From contig PFLZ01000132.1 of NCBI GenBank assembly GCA_002784795.1, positions 1 to 5,938 on the forward strand: a DNA stretch of 5,938 nucleotides, in the 5' to 3' direction. Made by a program: the position numbers and the translations under genes. The notes beneath the pieces were generated by a model. The model was given only the letters and a program-made list of their open reading frames with translations, searched no databases and was not told the DNA's origin. Shown here in pieces: positions 4,392 to 5,938 of the stretch (positions are counted from its first letter, which is position 1; every line of letters starts with the position of its first letter). This DNA comes from Candidatus Magasanikbacteria bacterium CG_4_10_14_0_8_um_filter_42_12 (lineage in GTDB: Bacteria > Patescibacteriota > Patescibacteriia > Magasanikbacterales > UBA922).

Positions 4392-5938
4392 TTAGAGCGT
4401 ACGTCGAGCTCTATTGATTGCGATACCAGCGCCAGCGATTGCTGCGACGGCACCACTCCCAAAGATGATACGGATCCATGTAGGAAGTCCTTGATCTTCT
4501 GTGGGTGTAGACTCTTCAGTCGCATCACCATTTGGAGTGTTTGCTCCAGACTGGTCTGTATTGTCAGTCGTTTCTTCCGTTGTGTCTGTTGTTGTTTGTT
4601 CAGGAACAGGAGTTGTATCGGTTGTGTTTGGGTTGGTTCCTGTTGTTGGAGTGGTTGTTTCTCCTGTCGCAGGTACGGTTGTTCCTGTTGTATCTTCTGG
4701 TGTATTGCCATTGTCAGCAGGCGTTCCGTTATCTGTGTTTGGTGTTTCCGTTGTAGGAGTTCCTGTGTTTCCTGTTTCGGTGCTTGGTGTCGTTGTGCCT
4801 TCTACGACGTGTACCGTGACTTCTGCAGTGCTTTCTGCACCATGTGTATCTCGGACGCGTGTCGTGAGGGTGTAATCACCAATGCTTGTGTACGTGTGCG
4901 TGACTGTTGGGGCAGTGTAATATTCTTCCGCACTGTCATCCCCAAAGTTCCAGAAGTAAAATTGGATATCACCATTCGCATCTTGACTTGCGCTCGCATC
5001 AAAGGTGACTTCTGTATTGACAGCGATGGTCACTTCTTGGCCAGTTGTGAAGGCTGCTGTTGGAGGAGTGTTTGGGATGAATCCTCCACCACCCGTTGAT
5101 CCGCCTGTACTGCCACCCGTACTTCCGCCATTGCCTGAGCCAGAGTCTGTGGTGTCGTCTGGAGTTGTAGAGGAGTCAACAACGGTGAGAGTGAAAATAA
5201 AATATGCAGTCTTGTTGTATCTATCTGTAGCTACAATTGTAACTTCTGTATTCCCTGGTGACAAACCAATGATGGATAATGTATTTTCCACTACAGAAAT
5301 GTTTGTCACAGTGTGATTGTCGAAGAGAGGCGTGTATCTCAAAGAGTCACCCTCATCAATATCACTAAAGTAAGGCGTCAGATCAAATGTTTTTTCTTCG
5401 TCTACGTTTATTTCTTGATCTCCAAAGACAGCATCGGTAGTTGTTGGGGCATGATTGTCATTTTCGATGACGGTTACCATAAATGTACTTGTCGCAGTAT
5501 TCCCAGCGGTGTCTTTTGCAACAAATGATACTGTGCTGGTCCCAAGACCAAAACCAGATATGCTTGCAGAATGATCTGTGAAATTGTGTGCCCCACTTAC
5601 CACATTAAAATTTTCAATCTTAATTGTATATGTTAGTTCATCTGTTCCCGTATATTGGAATACATCAGGCATTGAGATACTGATACTATGTTGGAGCATG
5701 ATTGTTTTATCGGATACCGTAAGTGCTGTTAATAGGGTCGTTGCAGAATCATCATTTAAAATAGTCAAAGTATGTGTAGAATTATTTGAATCTGCCTCAA
5801 AATTAGTCTCACTTGAAAATGGAGATACCACAAAATCAACTGTTTCATCAGATTCAACTGTTATATCACCATTAATTACAAAATCAAAATCTACATAATC
5901 TGTACCAGATGCCATTGTGACAAAAAATCTATTTGTTA
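4392..5938 (-). CDS. Large multi-domain surface protein, C-terminal part (Calx-beta-like, cadherin-like, PKD, Thr-rich stalk, membrane anchor); 5' end outside window
   Basis: The frame is open to the right edge, so the start lies outside; the ATG at 5915 is internal. Numbering from that Met: 1-55 is the end of a Calx-beta-like domain (GDITVESDETVDFVVS ... LTILNDD); 56-152 and 156-247 are Ig/cadherin-like beta domains (GTSTVSFVAKDTAGNTAT; YFSDIDEGDSLRYTP); 257-279 is a Gly-Ser-Thr linker with GGST repeats; 283-371 is a PKD domain (FDASASQDANGDI, FWNFGDDS, THTYTSIGDYTLTTRV). Residues 373-476 are a disordered stalk with 40 Thr in 104 residues, and 480-500 are a membrane helix followed by RARRTL. 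The protein is probably displayed on the surface, held by its C-terminal helix, with the stalk lifting the beta domains outward; an adhesion role is inferred. No cysteine is present. LPTWI resembles a sortase site but lacks the Thr-Gly pair. GC falls to about 29% at 5761-5938, against 62% at 5101-5160. Confidence 0.5.
   Translation of the reverse strand, partial: TNRFFVTMASGTDYVDFDFVINGDITVESDETVDFVVSPFSSETNFEADSNNSTHTLTILNDDSATTLLTALTVSDKTIMLQHSISISMPDVFQYTGTDELTYTIKIENFNVVSGAHNFTDHSASISGFGLGTSTVSFVAKDTAGNTATSTFMVTVIENDNHAPTTTDAVFGDQEINVDEEKTFDLTPYFSDIDEGDSLRYTPLFDNHTVTNISVVENTLSIIGLSPGNTEVTIVATDRYNKTAYFIFTLTVVDSSTTPDDTTDSGSGNGGSTGGSTGGSTGGGGFIPNTPPTAAFTTGQEVTIAVNTEVTFDASASQDANGDIQFYFWNFGDDSAEEYYTAPTVTHTYTSIGDYTLTTRVRDTHGAESTAEVTVHVVEGTTTPSTETGNTGTPTTETPNTDNGTPADNGNTPEDTTGTTVPATGETTTPTTGTNPNTTDTTPVPEQTTTDTTEETTDNTDQSGANTPNGDATEESTPTEDQGLPTWIRIIFGSGAVAAIAGAGIAINRARRTL
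4488..4799 (-). repeat. Low-complexity Thr-rich stalk coding region
   Basis: This region encodes residues 373-476 of the surface protein, dominated by ACN threonine codons with Pro, Gly, Asn, Asp and Glu. Codons vary, so there is no exact DNA tandem repeat, although ACAACA-like runs are frequent. The bias creates long shadow frames on both strands (Gln-rich on -, Cys/Val-rich on +). The composition suggests an extended, possibly O-glycosylated spacer, as in other surface proteins. Confidence 0.5.
5082..5129 (-). repeat. GGST peptide repeat linker
   Basis: Three consecutive GGST units followed by GGGG form a flexible linker between the cadherin-like and PKD domains. Each unit uses different synonymous codons, so the repeat is much clearer in protein than in DNA. 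Confidence 0.5.

Noticed and set aside
4475..4485. Sortase signal at LPTWI in the surface protein
   Set aside because: The Thr-Gly (or Thr-Gly-like) end of LPXTG is missing and the motif runs directly into the membrane helix.
4265..4711. Gln-rich 148-residue frame on the - strand
   Set aside because: It is an out-of-frame reading of the Thr-rich stalk (ACAACA read as CAACAA) and overlaps the surface-protein gene, the terminator and the small gene.
4501..4875. Val-rich 124-residue frame on the + strand
   Set aside because: It is another antisense shadow of the Thr-rich stalk; GTN is the complement of ACN-rich sequence.
4371..5099. Cys/Ser-rich 242-residue frame on the + strand
   Set aside because: It is antisense to the surface-protein gene, and its odd composition follows from Thr and Gly codons read in reverse. 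It has no domain pattern.
5082..5129. CRISPR or exact DNA tandem repeat
   Set aside because: The repetition is at peptide level in a coding linker, with no conserved repeat-spacer pattern.
5913..5915. ATG at 5915 as the start of the large surface protein
   Set aside because: The frame continues to the right edge, and the preceding residues (TNRFFVT) continue the Calx-beta-like domain; no signal peptide follows this Met.

Overview
The window looks like chromosomal DNA of an uncultivated Candidate Phyla Radiation (Patescibacteria, probably Parcubacteria-like) bacterium. This is inferred from style, not from a marker gene. The signs are large Thr- and beta-sandwich-rich surface proteins, a C39-like secreted peptidase fused to thrombospondin type 3 (TSP3)-like calcium loops, an RNA m5U methyltransferase without its iron-sulfur cysteines, a near absence of Shine-Dalgarno sequences and cysteine-poor proteins. 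Nothing suggests a non-standard genetic code, since TAA, TGA and TAG all end sensible genes. No RNA gene, CRISPR array or transposase gene was found.

Layout. (1) 2-880, + strand: C-terminal part of a surface protein with fibronectin type III-like repeats, open at the left edge. (2) 899-930: bidirectional terminator between converging genes. (3) 942-2237, - strand: TrmA/RlmD-family RNA uracil-C5 methyltransferase. (4) 2238-2371: an odd intergenic stretch. It holds a remnant that resembles a second methyltransferase N-terminus (MKQLYPVTIEKLIFGG), broken off by a GC-rich palindromic element, and then a terminator. (5) 2372-3362, - strand: a secreted C39-like peptidase with TSP3 loops, split by a frameshift at an A8 run. 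(6) 3359-4066, - strand: AlkD-type DNA alkylation repair glycosylase, whose stop overlaps the peptidase start (ATGA). (7) 4067-4107: divergent promoter region around a 13-base palindrome. (8) 4108-4314, + strand: small membrane protein. (9) 4342-4372: bidirectional terminator. (10) 4392-5938, - strand: C-terminal part of a large surface protein (Calx-beta-like, cadherin-like, PKD, Thr-rich stalk, membrane anchor), open at the right edge.

How the genes relate. The two edge genes and the peptidase belong to the cell-surface layer: repeat-built adhesin-like proteins plus a peptidase that could process or interact with them. AlkD and the peptidase form a translationally coupled pair, with the repair gene first, although their known functions do not obviously connect. 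The methyltransferase is separate, bounded by terminators on both sides. The most interesting spot is 2230-2337, where an apparent relic of a paralogous gene start meets a palindromic element that can fold in two mutually exclusive ways just upstream of the intact gene.
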